From Nocardiopsis quinghaiensis (GTDB lineage Bacteria > Actinomycetota > Actinomycetes > Streptosporangiales > Streptosporangiaceae), in contig NZ_VWVU01000007.1 of the NCBI RefSeq assembly GCF_008638365.1, positions 186,001 to 250,000 on the forward strand: a stretch of 64,000 bases of DNA. Reading direction: 5' to 3'. The notes beneath the pieces are model-generated. The model was not told where the DNA came from, ran no database searches, and was given only the letters and a program-made list of their open reading frames with translations. A program made the position numbers and the translations under genes. Numbering within the stretch: the first letter of the stretch is position 1; every line of letters begins with the position of its first letter. Below, piece by piece: positions 24,946-33,622 of this stretch.

Positions 24946-25033
24946 TTCCGGGGCCCTCGCCCCCGCTCCTGCCCCTGCCCCTGCCCGAACGGCCGGAGTG
25001 CGCCCGGCACTACCCGAGGAGACCGCCGCCCGC

Positions 25034-26284
25034 ATGCCGAGCCCCGCCGTCGCCGGTACCGCCCCGTCCCGCCGCCCATGGACCCTGCGGGCCTCGGCCC
25101 GCCCGCGCTCCGCGCGCGAACTGCCCCCGGAGCACCCCTTCGCGTGGCTGGACGGGACCGCCCGGAGGCGCGCCGAGGCCGGGCTGACACGTCGCACCGT
25201 GCCCCGGGACGCCGACGACGGCCTCCTGGACCTGGCGGGCAACGACTACCTCGGACTGCTGCGCCACCCGGACGTGGTGGAGGCGGCCGCCGACGCCGTA
25301 CGCGTGTGGGGCGCGGGCGCGGGCGGGTCGCGCCTGGTCACCGGGGACACCGGCCTCCACCACGAACTGGAGCACGAACTCGCCGACTTCTACGGCGCGG
25401 AGGCGGCACTGGTGTTCTCGTCCGGGTACGCGGCGAACCTGGCGATGGTCACCGCGCTGGCCGCCCCCGACGGCGGCGCCCCTCCCCTGCTGGTGTGCGA
25501 CCGCCACAACCACGCCTCCCTCATCGACGCGACCCGGTTGGCCAGGGCCTCCGGCGCGCGCGTGGCGCTCTTCGACCACGCCGAGCCCGACCGGGCCGCC
25601 GAGGCGCTCGCGACCGCAGGGGGGAGGTCCCTGGTGCTGAGCGACACCGTCTTCTCCGTGGACGGCGACCTCGCCGACACCGCCTCCCTGGCCCGGGTGG
25701 CCCGCGGGCACGGTGCCGCGCTGCTGCTGGACGACGCGCACGGCCTGGGCGTGGTGGGCCCCGGCGGACGGGGCACGGCCACCGCCGCCGGGCTGCGGGG
25801 CGCGGACGACGTCGCGGTGTCGGTGACCCTGTCCAAGTCGCTGGGCTCCCAGGGCGGCGCGGTGCTGGGGTCGCGCCGGGTGATCCGCCACCTGGTGGAG
25901 ACCGCGCGCACGTTCGTCTTCGACACCGGTCTGGCCCCGGCCCCCGTGGGCGCGGCCCTGGCCGCTCTGCGCGTGCTGCGCGCCGAACCCGGGCGGGCCG
26001 AGGCGGTGCGCGAACGGGCCCGGCGGCTGGCGGAGGGCCTGCGCGAACGCGGGTTGTCGGCGAGTACGCCCGACGCCGCCGTGGTGTCCGTTCCGGCGCC
26101 CTCCCCGGAGGCCGCCCTCAGGTGGCGGGCGGCCTGTCTCGCGGCGGGCGTGCGCGTGGGGTGCTTCCGTCCCCCGTCGGTACCGGACGGCCGCTCCCGG
26201 CTGAGGCTGACCGTCCGGGCGACCCTGGACGAGGGCGACATCAACCGCGTTCTGGAGGTCATCGAGACGAAACGCCCCAGGTAG
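25034..26284 (+). CDS. bioF: 8-amino-7-oxononanoate synthase
   Basis: BioF condenses pimeloyl-ACP (or -CoA) with alanine to form KAPA, with PLP. The 416-residue product has [44 protein letters not shown] and the PLP Lys in [13 protein letters not shown]. About 40 non-conserved N-terminal residues precede the homology, so the start may lie downstream of ATG 25034. GAGGAG lies 13 bases before this ATG; GTG 24998 in the same frame has none. It is divergent from bioA-bioD and its stop overlaps a TAGTCT hexamer of the next gene's promoter. Confidence 0.93.
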   Translation: MPSPAVAGTAPSRRPWTLRASARPRSARELPPEHPFAWLDGTARRRAEAGLTRRTVPRDADDGLLDLAGNDYLGLLRHPDVVEAAADAVRVWGAGAGGSRLVTGDTGLHHELEHELADFYGAEAALVFSSGYAANLAMVTALAAPDGGAPPLLVCDRHNHASLIDATRLARASGARVALFDHAEPDRAAEALATAGGRSLVLSDTVFSVDGDLADTASLARVARGHGAALLLDDAHGLGVVGPGGRGTATAAGLRGADDVAVSVTLSKSLGSQGGAVLGSRRVIRHLVETARTFVFDTGLAPAPVGAALAALRVLRAEPGRAEAVRERARRLAEGLRERGLSASTPDAAVVSVPAPSPEAALRWRAACLAAGVRVGCFRPPSVPDGRSRLRLTVRATLDEGDINRVLEVIETKRPR

Positions 26285-26287
26285 TCT
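26282..26287 (+). promoter_or_regulatory. Candidate -10 box (TAGTCT) for the SGNH hydrolase gene
   Basis: TAGTCT overlaps the bioF stop codon. It places a start of transcription near 26294 and gives a leader of about 40 bases with GGGAGG before GTG 26334. No clear -35 is seen. Confidence 0.4.
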
Positions 26288-26333
26288 TGCGGATGCACAG
26301 GAGCCGTCCGGGACGTGGGAGGCAGCAGCGGTC

Positions 26334-27773
26334 GTGTCAGCACGTGGCGAGGAACCCGAGGTGCCGGAACCGGTCTCTGGCGACCCCTCCGCCTCCGAGC
26401 CCGCGCGGGGCGCGGACCGCGCCGGGACCGACAGAGTCCGCGAGGGCTCCGACACCGCTGTGCCCGACGGCCCCGGCGACGGTGAGGCCCCCCATGGCGG
26501 CGGCCCCGGCGGCGGCCCCGGCGGCGGCTCCGACGGCGACGGCCCCGACGGGCCCGGCCACGATGACGAAGGCGGCGGTCGGCCACGGAAGCGGCGCCGG
26601 TCCCGGACCGCCGTCGCCGTCTCCCTCGTCCTGGTCCTGGTGGCCACCCTGGCTCTGCCCTTCACCCGCGACGGCCTGGTGTCCCTGTGGTGCGACGTCA
26701 CCGGAGGCGTGTGCCCGGCCGAGGAGTTCCCCCCGATCGCCGAGGACGAGGGTGCCGACCAGCGGACCCGGATGAAGCCGGAGGAGGCCGCGCTGTGGGG
26801 CAACTACGTGGCCCTGGGCGACTCCTACTCCTCCGGCGACGGCGCGGGCGGCTACGACCCCGCCACCGCCGAGTCGGGCGGCTGCTGGCGTTCGGAGAAC
26901 GCCTACCCCGAGGTCGTCGGCGAGGAGTTCGACTTCTCCGGCGCACTGGCCTTCTACGCGTGCAGCAGCCACAAGGGCTCGGAGATGATCGACCAGCTCG
27001 GCACCCCCGAGTCGCAGATCGACCGGGTCACCGAGAACACGTCCCTGGTGACCCTGGGCATCGGCGGCAACGACCTGGGGTTCATCCCCGTCCTGCGCAC
27101 CTGCATGATGCGGATGCCGCTGCTGGAGAGCAGCGTCTGCGTCGAGCAGGAGGAGGACGTCGAGAAGCGGATGGACACCTTCGAGAAGACCCTGACCGAG
27201 ATCCTCGGGGAGGTCCGCGACCGCGCGCCCGACGCGCGCGTCCTCGTCCTGGGCTACCCGCGGCTCTTCCCCGAGGACCCGCCGGGCATGTACTACACCC
27301 TCACCAAGAGCGACCAGCTGTGGCTGAACGGGCTCGGCCAGCGGTTCAACGAGCTCATCCGCGACGTGGCCTACCGGGTGGACGGCGACGTGTACGGCTC
27401 GCGCGGGACCGGCAGCGTCGAGTACGTGAACACCTTCTCCGCACTGACCGGGCACGAGGTGAGCGCCGAGGACGCGTGGCTGAACGGGATCGTGCTCGGC
27501 CAGCTGGGTGAGGGGCTGCGCGTGGACCGCGCCAGCTTCCACCCCACCGCTCTGGGGCAGATGTCCATCGCCGAGCGGGTGCGCCTGCAGATCGAGAAGG
27601 GCCCGGAACGGGTGCTCTACGTGTCCCGGGAGACCCTGGACAACGTCGACCAGGAACAGTTGATGTCGGAGCTGGGCGGTCCGCTCGACCCCGCGCTCAA
27701 CGCCGAGACCTCCGAGGCCCCCGAGGCCCCCGAGGTCCCGGACTCCGCCAGCGACGAGGCCGGCGCCCCCTGA
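26334..27773 (+). CDS. Membrane-anchored extracellular SGNH-family esterase/lipase
   Basis: The 479-residue protein has a low-complexity Gly/Asp/Pro cytosolic segment (1-85), a basic KRRRS stop signal, one membrane helix (about 92-112) and an outside SGNH hydrolase domain. Block I is ALGDSYSSGDG with nucleophile Ser near 164, block III is LGIGGNDLGF and block V is SFHPTALGQ with His near 403. Pairs of Cys in the domain suggest disulfides. The tail is rich in Glu/Ala/Pro. It probably hydrolyses an ester in or outside the wall; the substrate is unknown. GTG 26334 has GGGAGG twelve bases upstream. Confidence 0.85.
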   Translation: MSARGEEPEVPEPVSGDPSASEPARGADRAGTDRVREGSDTAVPDGPGDGEAPHGGGPGGGPGGGSDGDGPDGPGHDDEGGGRPRKRRRSRTAVAVSLVLVLVATLALPFTRDGLVSLWCDVTGGVCPAEEFPPIAEDEGADQRTRMKPEEAALWGNYVALGDSYSSGDGAGGYDPATAESGGCWRSENAYPEVVGEEFDFSGALAFYACSSHKGSEMIDQLGTPESQIDRVTENTSLVTLGIGGNDLGFIPVLRTCMMRMPLLESSVCVEQEEDVEKRMDTFEKTLTEILGEVRDRAPDARVLVLGYPRLFPEDPPGMYYTLTKSDQLWLNGLGQRFNELIRDVAYRVDGDVYGSRGTGSVEYVNTFSALTGHEVSAEDAWLNGIVLGQLGEGLRVDRASFHPTALGQMSIAERVRLQIEKGPERVLYVSRETLDNVDQEQLMSELGGPLDPALNAETSEAPEAPEVPDSASDEAGAP

Positions 27774-27789
27774 CCTCCCCCGACGGGAC

Positions 27790-27820
27790 GGGTGCCCCGC
27801 CCGTATCCGGCGGGACACCC
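27790..27820. terminator. Bidirectional hairpin between the SGNH gene and rocD
   Basis: GGGTGCCCCGCC and GGCGGGACACCC pair over 12 positions with one mismatch and a 7-base loop, between converging stops. Confidence 0.7.
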
Positions 27821-27882
27821 TGTCACGGTCCGCACCCGGCGCCTGGTCCTACGTCGCGCCGGCCGCGTTTCCGGTCCCGCCG

Positions 27883-29157
27883 CTAGCGCCCCTCCCTGAG
27901 CTCCTCGATCACCTCGGCGAAGCGGTCCAGACCCCAGTTGAGGTCCTCCTCGCTGATCACGAGCGGTGGAGACATCCGCACGGTGGAGCCGTGCGTGTCC
28001 TTGACCAGGACGCCGTGCTCGGCCAGCCGCACGCACAGCTCCCTGCCCGTGGCCAGCGACGGGTCGACGTCGATACCCGCCCACAGCCCGATGCTGCGCG
28101 CGGAGACCACCCCGTCGCCGACGAACTCCTTCAGACGCCGTCTGAGCACCTCGCCCAGACGGCGCGCGTTCTCCAGGTAGGGGCCCTCGGCCAGCATCCG
28201 GACGACCGTCCGCCCCACCGCGCCGGCCAGCGGGTTGCCGCCGAACGTGCTGCCGTGCTGGCCCGGCCGGATCACGCCGAGTACGTCCTCGTCGGCGACC
28301 ATGGCCGACACCGGCAGGATGCCGCCGCCCAGCGCCTTGCCGAACAGGTAGGCGTCGGGGACCACCCCGCTGTGCTCGCAGGCCCGGACGGTGCCGGTGC
28401 GGCCCAGTCCCGACTGCACCTCGTCGGCGATGAACAGCACCCGCTCGCGGTCGCAGACCTCCCTGACCCGGGGCAGGAAGTCCTGCGGCGGCACGACCAC
28501 GCCCGCCTCGCCCTGCACCGGTTCGATGAGGACCGCCGCGGTGGTGTGGTCGATGGCCTCCTCGATGGCCGCGGCGTCCCCGTAGGGCACCGCGCGGAAC
28601 CCCGGCGTGTAGGGACCGAAGCCCGTCCTGGCCTCCGGGTCGGACGAGAAGGAGATGATCGTGGTGGTGCGCCCGTGGAAGTTGGCGCCCGCCACGACGA
28701 TGGTCGCCTCGTTCTCCGGGACGCCCTTGACCTCGTAGGCCCACTTGCGGGCCACCTTGATGCCGGTCTCCACCGCCTCGGCACCGGTGTTCATCGGCAG
28801 GACCTTCTCCTTGCCGACCATGTCGGCGAGGGCGCTGACCCACGGGCCGAACTGGTCGTTGTGGAAGGCCCGGCTCGTCAGCGTCACCCGGTCGAGCTGC
28901 TGGTGCGCCGCCGCGAGCAGGTCGGGGTTGCGGTGGCCGAAGTTCATGGCCGAGTACCCGGCCAGACAGTCCAGGTACCTTCTGCCCTCGACGTCGGTCA
29001 CCCAGGCACCGTCGCCCTCGGCGACCACGACGGGAAGGGGGGAGTAGTTGTGTGCCGACCGCGCCTGTGCGAGCGCGATGTGGTCCGTGCTGGAGAGTTC
29101 CGCTCCGCCGGGTTCTCCGGCCGAGTACCGCTGTCCCAGATTCTGGGTGCTGCCCAT
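27883..29157 (-). CDS. rocD: Ornithine--oxo-acid aminotransferase
   Basis: RocD moves the delta-amino group of ornithine to 2-oxoglutarate, giving glutamate semialdehyde (arginine breakdown to proline/glutamate). The 424-residue protein has the class III pattern: YLDCLAGYSAMNFGHRNP, MNTGAEAVETGIKVARKW, LFIADEVQSGLGRTG and the PLP Lys in YLFGKALGGGILPVS. GNPLAGAVG and LVKDTHGSTVRMSPPL fit the ornithine group. ATG 29157 has GGAG eight bases upstream. A short palindrome TGACCGATGTCA at 29178-29189 lies just upstream and may be an operator. Confidence 0.93.
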   Translation of the reverse strand: MGSTQNLGQRYSAGEPGGAELSSTDHIALAQARSAHNYSPLPVVVAEGDGAWVTDVEGRRYLDCLAGYSAMNFGHRNPDLLAAAHQQLDRVTLTSRAFHNDQFGPWVSALADMVGKEKVLPMNTGAEAVETGIKVARKWAYEVKGVPENEATIVVAGANFHGRTTTIISFSSDPEARTGFGPYTPGFRAVPYGDAAAIEEAIDHTTAAVLIEPVQGEAGVVVPPQDFLPRVREVCDRERVLFIADEVQSGLGRTGTVRACEHSGVVPDAYLFGKALGGGILPVSAMVADEDVLGVIRPGQHGSTFGGNPLAGAVGRTVVRMLAEGPYLENARRLGEVLRRRLKEFVGDGVVSARSIGLWAGIDVDPSLATGRELCVRLAEHGVLVKDTHGSTVRMSPPLVISEEDLNWGLDRFAEVIEELREGR

Positions 29158-29516
29158 CTAGTCACTCCGATCACCATTGACCGATGTCAGACGATTGATA
29201 CCCACCACCGGGCCCGGTAGCGCCCTTCCGGCGGGATCCCCAGAAGTTGAGCAGATGATCCGGTGACCCCACAAGGGGTGAAACGTGTCACATCTCCTGG
29301 GCGCGGCCCGAAACCCGAGGAGCGGGAAAGCCCCCGCACACCCCCTGAACGGGACTGTTACGAACGCAGTGACCTGGGATAAAACCCCTGGTGACGCGCT
29401 CCACAGCCCCGGCCGCGATCGGGCGCTCCCCCGGCGGGTACCGTCGCAGCAACAGCCACTCCGCCGCCGCGAGCCCCGAGCCGTGGACGGCCGCCATCGT
29501 GTCAGGGAGGTCAGGC
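29158..29516. other. Divergent intergenic region rocD / acyl-CoA synthetase
   Basis: The palindrome TGAC-CGAT-GTCA (29178-29189) is the clearest element and lies 21 bases before rocD. The rest is GC-rich with a CCCC-ACAA-GGGG repeat near 29269. No gene is supported. Confidence 0.35.
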
Positions 29517-31202
29517 GTGTCCATTCCCGCGTCCACCGACGCCCCCTTCTCCCTCCCCCGGCTGTTCGCCGCGGTCGCCGACGCCGTCCCCGACCGGATC
29601 GCCCTGGTCGCGGGCTCGCGGCGGCTCACCTACCGCTCCCTGCACGAGCGCTCGCTGCGCCTGGCCCGGCACCTGGTGGACGCGGGCGTGTGCCCGGGCC
29701 AGCACGTCGCGGTCCTGGCGTTCAACCGCGCCGAGTGGGTGGAGTCCTTCCTGGGGATCCTCCGCGCGGGAGCGGTCCCGGTCAACGTCAACTACCGCTA
29801 CGTCGCGGGCGAGCTGCGGCACGTCCTGGCCGACTCGCACGCGGTCGCGCTCGTCGTCGAGGACTCCCTGGCACCGACGGTCGCCGTGGTCCGCCCCGAC
29901 CTGCCCAGGCTCCGGCACGTGCTGCTCATCGCGGACGGCTCCGCGCGCGAGGCCGAGGGGACCGACTACGAGCGGGCCCTGGCCTCGGCTCCCGGGGACG
30001 CGGTGCTGCCGCCCACCAGCGGTGAGGACCACTACCTGCTCTACACCGGCGGCACCACGGGCTATCCCAAGGGCGTCCTGTGGCGGCAGGCGGACATCTT
30101 CCGCGCCGCACTGGAGCGCCGGGCACCGGGTGCGCCCCGCGCCCGGACCCCGGAGGAGTCCGCCGAGCGCGCCATCCGCTGCTTCCCCCAGCGCATGCTG
30201 GTACTGGGGCCGCTGATGCACGCGGCCGGGCAGTGGAACGCGCTGAGCATGCTGCTGTGCGGCAAGCGGGTGGTGCTGTACACCGACCGCAGCTTCCGCC
30301 CGGACCGGGTGCTGGAGACGGCGCACCGGGAGGGTGTGCACACCGTGCAGCTGGTGGGCGACGCCATGGCCCGCCCACTGGCCCGGCACCTGCTCACCGA
30401 GCCCGGACTGTGCCCCGAGCTGACCTCCGTGCGCTCCGGCGGCACCCCGCTCACCCCGGCGGTGCGCGCACTGTGGCACGCCTGGCGCGAGGACGTGGCC
30501 CTGGCCGACTCCTACGGGGGTTCGGAGACGGGTGTGTGCGGATCGGCGACCGGAGCCGAGCGGGGCGGCGGCCAGGAGGCCGAGGCCCTGTCCGGAGCCT
30601 CCGACAACCGCAGTTTCACCATGGGCGGCAGCATCGCGGTGCTGGACGACTCCCTGTGCCCGCTGCCGCCGGGCTCTCCGGAGGTGGGGCGGATCGCGCG
30701 CACCGGCCGGATCCCGCTGGGCTACTACAACGATCCCCTGGCGACCGCCCGCACCTTCCCCACCGACGGCGAGGGCCGCCGCTGGGCGCTGTCGGGCGAC
30801 TTCGGGACCCGGGCGGCGGACGGATCGATCGTGCTGCTGGGACGGGGCAGCGTGGTCATCAACACCGCCGGGGAGAAGGTCTACCCCGAGGAGGTGGAGG
30901 CCGCGCTGAAGGGGCACCCCGCGGTGGAGGACGCCATCGTGGTGCCCGCCCCCGACGAGCGGCTCGGGCAGCGGGTGACCGCACTGGTCTCGCTGGCTCC
31001 GGGCGCCCGGTTGGAGGAGGCCGAACTGCGCATGTACTGCCGCGTGCGGCTGGCGGGGTTCAAGGTGCCGCGGACCGTGCACTTCGTGGACCGGGTGCGG
31101 CGCACGGCGGTCGGCAAGCAGGACTACCGGTGGGCGGCGTCGGTCGCGCGGGTCGACGCGGCGGCGCCCGACCCGGTCGGTCCGGATCCGCTCTCGCGCT
31201 GA
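29517..31202 (+). CDS. Acyl-CoA synthetase (AMP-forming, FadD type)
   Basis: The 561-residue enzyme should activate a fatty or related acid through an acyl-adenylate to its CoA thioester. The ATP loop is LLYTGGTTGYPKGVLWRQ, the A5-type motif is DSYGGSETG, the hinge region includes ALSGDFGTR and GRGSVVINTAGEKVYP, and the catalytic Lys is in AVGKQDYRW. The motif GVLWRQADIF together with LMHAAGQWNALSMLL recalls FadD19-like enzymes that act on steroid or branched side chains, but substrate choice is only an inference. GTG 29517 has GGGAGGTC just upstream. Confidence 0.88.
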   Translation: MSIPASTDAPFSLPRLFAAVADAVPDRIALVAGSRRLTYRSLHERSLRLARHLVDAGVCPGQHVAVLAFNRAEWVESFLGILRAGAVPVNVNYRYVAGELRHVLADSHAVALVVEDSLAPTVAVVRPDLPRLRHVLLIADGSAREAEGTDYERALASAPGDAVLPPTSGEDHYLLYTGGTTGYPKGVLWRQADIFRAALERRAPGAPRARTPEESAERAIRCFPQRMLVLGPLMHAAGQWNALSMLLCGKRVVLYTDRSFRPDRVLETAHREGVHTVQLVGDAMARPLARHLLTEPGLCPELTSVRSGGTPLTPAVRALWHAWREDVALADSYGGSETGVCGSATGAERGGGQEAEALSGASDNRSFTMGGSIAVLDDSLCPLPPGSPEVGRIARTGRIPLGYYNDPLATARTFPTDGEGRRWALSGDFGTRAADGSIVLLGRGSVVINTAGEKVYPEEVEAALKGHPAVEDAIVVPAPDERLGQRVTALVSLAPGARLEEAELRMYCRVRLAGFKVPRTVHFVDRVRRTAVGKQDYRWAASVARVDAAAPDPVGPDPLSR

Positions 31203-31619
31203 GGGGCCCGGCGCCGGAGAGGCCGCGAAGCCCCAGGTCACCGGGTTCCGCGCCCCTCCGCCGCGGAACCCCACACCCCGACGGTAGGGAAACCTTCGTT
31301 TCGGGCACAGCGTCAGTATGCTCCTACTCAGCCGAAACAGGGCTCCGGCGCCTTCTGAACAGCCCCTCGCCCGCTCCGCCACCGTTAGACTGACGTCTCC
31401 TGGTTCCGGGCCTCACGGTCTCCCCTCCCCCGCCCCGGCCTGGTCGGTGCACCCGGCCGGTACCGGCGGGTCCCGCGTATCCAGTCGGGACCGTGGATCA
31501 CGTGGACAACCCCTGACCCACCCTCCACCCGTGCACACGGTGCGCGCTCGGTGGCACCACTAGGACGGAGGACGGCGCCCTCGCCCGGGTTCCGGCCCGG
31601 GCGGCGCCCAACAACCCAG
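31203..31619. other. Intergenic region with a probable long leader for the DUF368 gene
   Basis: TAGACT near 31387 could be a -10 box, giving a leader of about 220 bases. Inside it GGTCCCG (31469-31475) and CGGGACC (31486-31492) form a hairpin with a 10-base loop. No known riboswitch consensus is recognised and no gene is supported. Confidence 0.35.
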
Positions 31620-32549
31620 ATGCCAAAGTCAGTAGGCAGCTACATCTTCAACGCGGTGCGCGGCGGCGCGGTGGGAGCCTCCGAGGCCCTGCCCGGTATC
31701 AGCGGCGGCACGGTCGCCCTGATCGTCGGCCTCTACGACAAGCTCATCGGCGGCGCGGGCCACATGGTCAGCGGTATCAAGCGCTACGTCACCGACGTCC
31801 CGCGCGGCCGCGGCGGGGAGCGGGCCCGGGAGCAGTTCCGCCAGGTGGACTGGAGCGTGCTGATCCCCGCCCTGGCCGGCATGGTGGTCTTCCTCGGCCT
31901 GGCCGCCGTCCTGCTCGCCCCACTGGTGGAGTCCTACACCCAGTACGCGTACGCGCTGTTCTTCGGCCTGGTCCTGGCCTGCCTGTGGATTCCCTACACC
32001 GGTGCGGGCAGGAGGTGGCGGGCCTGGCACTACCTCGTCGCCCTGGTGTTCGCCGCCGGCGCGTTCTTCCTCACCAGCCTGCCGGGAGCCAACCTGCCCG
32101 CCCACCCGGTGCTGGTCTTCCTCGCCGGGTCCGTGGCCGTGTGCGCGCTGATCCTGCCCGGCGTGTCCGGCTCCTTCATCCTGCTCACGCTGGGCCTGTA
32201 CGAGCCCACCATCAACGCGGTCGGCGACATGGACGTCGCCTACCTGGCGGTGATCGCGCTGGGCGCGCTCACGGGCCTGTCGGTGTTCGTGAAGATCCTG
32301 CAGTACCTGCTGGAGCACTTCCACCACATGACCCTGGTCGTGCTCACCGGTCTGATGGCCGGGTCGCTGCGCGCCCTGTGGCCCTGGCAGACCGAGGAGC
32401 GCGTCATCCTGCCCCCCACCGACGTCCCGGTCACGGTGGTGTTCATGGTGATCGGCTTCGCGGTGGTGACGGCGGCCATCGTGTGGGAGAACCGCAAGCG
32501 CGGCCAGATGGTGGAGACCGAGCACCACCAGAGCCCCACCCGCGTCTGA
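31620..32549 (+). CDS. DUF368 polyprenyl-phosphate translocase (PopT-like)
   Basis: The 309-residue multi-pass membrane protein shows the internal repeat of this family: ALPGISGGTVALIVGLYD near the N-terminus and ILPGVSGSFILLTLGLYE in the middle, each between membrane helices. About eight helices are visible. DUF368 proteins were recently linked to flipping undecaprenyl phosphate back to the inner face, which recycles the lipid carrier for wall and glycan synthesis. That is family knowledge; nothing here proves it. ATG 31620 begins the conserved part but has no good ribosome site, and GTG 31551 in the same frame is an alternative. Confidence 0.88.
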   Translation: MPKSVGSYIFNAVRGGAVGASEALPGISGGTVALIVGLYDKLIGGAGHMVSGIKRYVTDVPRGRGGERAREQFRQVDWSVLIPALAGMVVFLGLAAVLLAPLVESYTQYAYALFFGLVLACLWIPYTGAGRRWRAWHYLVALVFAAGAFFLTSLPGANLPAHPVLVFLAGSVAVCALILPGVSGSFILLTLGLYEPTINAVGDMDVAYLAVIALGALTGLSVFVKILQYLLEHFHHMTLVVLTGLMAGSLRALWPWQTEERVILPPTDVPVTVVFMVIGFAVVTAAIVWENRKRGQMVETEHHQSPTRV

Positions 32550-32552
32550 GAA

Positions 32553-32575
32553 CGCCCGGGGCCGGCCCCCGGGCG
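32553..32575 (+). terminator. Terminator of the DUF368 gene
   Basis: CGCCCGGGG and CCCCGGGCG form a perfect 9-bp stem with a 5-base loop just after the stop, ahead of the TPP leader. Confidence 0.75.
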
Positions 32576-32652
32576 CTCCCCGTCGCGGGGTACCCTCCCC
32601 GGAGAAGGCCCACAGACGCATACGGAAGTGGGGCCGCCACGGCGGCTCCCAC

Positions 32653-32730
32653 GGCGCGGGGTGCCGGGACACCGTCCCGGCTGAGAGCACACCCGTCGAA
32701 CCTGCCCTAGTTAGCACTAGCGAAGGAACG
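32653..32730 (+). ncRNA. TPP (THI-element) riboswitch
   Basis: The leader just before thiD carries the conserved TPP aptamer parts in order: GCGGGGTGCC, then a variable hairpin (CCGGGACACCGTCCCGG), CTGAGA at 32681, ACCC at 32691, GAACCTG at 32698, AGTTAGCACTAGCG and AAGGAA at 32723. It ends three bases before the start codon, so AAGGAA probably doubles as the ribosome site. Thiamine pyrophosphate binding would then block translation. Confidence 0.95.
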
Positions 32731-32733
32731 CCC

Positions 32734-33537
32734 ATGAGCGCGTACAACATCGTGTCCATCGCCGGCAGCGACCCCAGCGGGGGCGCGGGGATCCAGGCCG
32801 ACCTCAAGGCCTTCTCCGCGCACGGGACCTTCGGGATGACCGTGGTCACCGCGCTGACCGCCCAGTCCACGCGCGGCGTCGCCGGGGTCCACCCGGTCCC
32901 GGCCGCGTTCGTCACCCGCCAGATGGACACCCTCTTCGACGACGCCACCGTGCACGCGGTCAAGGTGGGCATGCTCGGCACCTCCGAGGTCACCGAGGCG
33001 GTGGCCGAGGCGATCGACCGCCACGCGCTGACGAACGTGGTGGTGGACCCGGTGATGGTCGCCAAGAGCGGCGACCGGCTGCTGGAGTCCTCCGCCGTCG
33101 AGGCGCTGCGGAACGAGCTGCTGCCCCGCGCGGACCTGGTCACCCCGAACCTGCCCGAGGCCGCCGACCTGCTGGAGGAGCCCGAGGCCGCCGACCTGGC
33201 GGCGATGCGCGTCCAGGCCGCGCGGCTGCTGGACCTGGGGCCGCGCCGGGTCCTGCTCAAGGGCGGTCACCTGTCCGGCGGGGAGAGCGTCGACGTCCTG
33301 GTCTCCCGGGACTCCGACCCTGTCGAGTTCCGCGCCACGAGGGTGGTCACCCGCAACACGCACGGCACCGGGTGCACCCTGTCCTCCTCGATCGCGGCCC
33401 TGCTGCCGCAGCGTCCGGACGTCGCCGCGGCCGTCGGGGACGCGAAGGCCTACCTGACCGAGGCGATCCGACGTGCCGACGGGATCGACGCGGGCGGCGG
33501 CCAGGGCCCGGTACACCATTTTCACGCCTGGTGGTAG
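32734..33537 (+). CDS. thiD: Hydroxymethylpyrimidine/phosphomethylpyrimidine kinase
   Basis: ThiD phosphorylates HMP and HMP-P for thiamine synthesis. The 267-residue ribokinase-fold protein has IAGSDPSGGAGIQADLKAF at the N-terminus, VVDPVMVAKSGDRLL, TPNLPEAADLL, and the anion-hole motif NTHGTGCTLSSSIAA with the catalytic Cys. ATG 32734 follows the TPP riboswitch directly. It is the only thiamine gene here and ends at a perfect 15-bp terminator, so it is a single-gene unit controlled by TPP. Confidence 0.96.
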   Translation: MSAYNIVSIAGSDPSGGAGIQADLKAFSAHGTFGMTVVTALTAQSTRGVAGVHPVPAAFVTRQMDTLFDDATVHAVKVGMLGTSEVTEAVAEAIDRHALTNVVVDPVMVAKSGDRLLESSAVEALRNELLPRADLVTPNLPEAADLLEEPEAADLAAMRVQAARLLDLGPRRVLLKGGHLSGGESVDVLVSRDSDPVEFRATRVVTRNTHGTGCTLSSSIAALLPQRPDVAAAVGDAKAYLTEAIRRADGIDAGGGQGPVHHFHAWW

Positions 33538-33573
33538 GAGCGGGTCCGGGGGCACCCGGGCCCCGACGACACG

Positions 33574-33608
33574 GAGGAGGGGACCGGCACGGCGCCGGTC
33601 CCCTCCTC
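33574..33608. terminator. Bidirectional terminator between thiD and the AGCS gene
   Basis: GAGGAGGGGACCGGC and its exact reverse complement form a 15-bp stem with a 5-base loop, between converging stops. Confidence 0.88.
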
Positions 33609-33622
33609 ACACGCGCGGTGGG

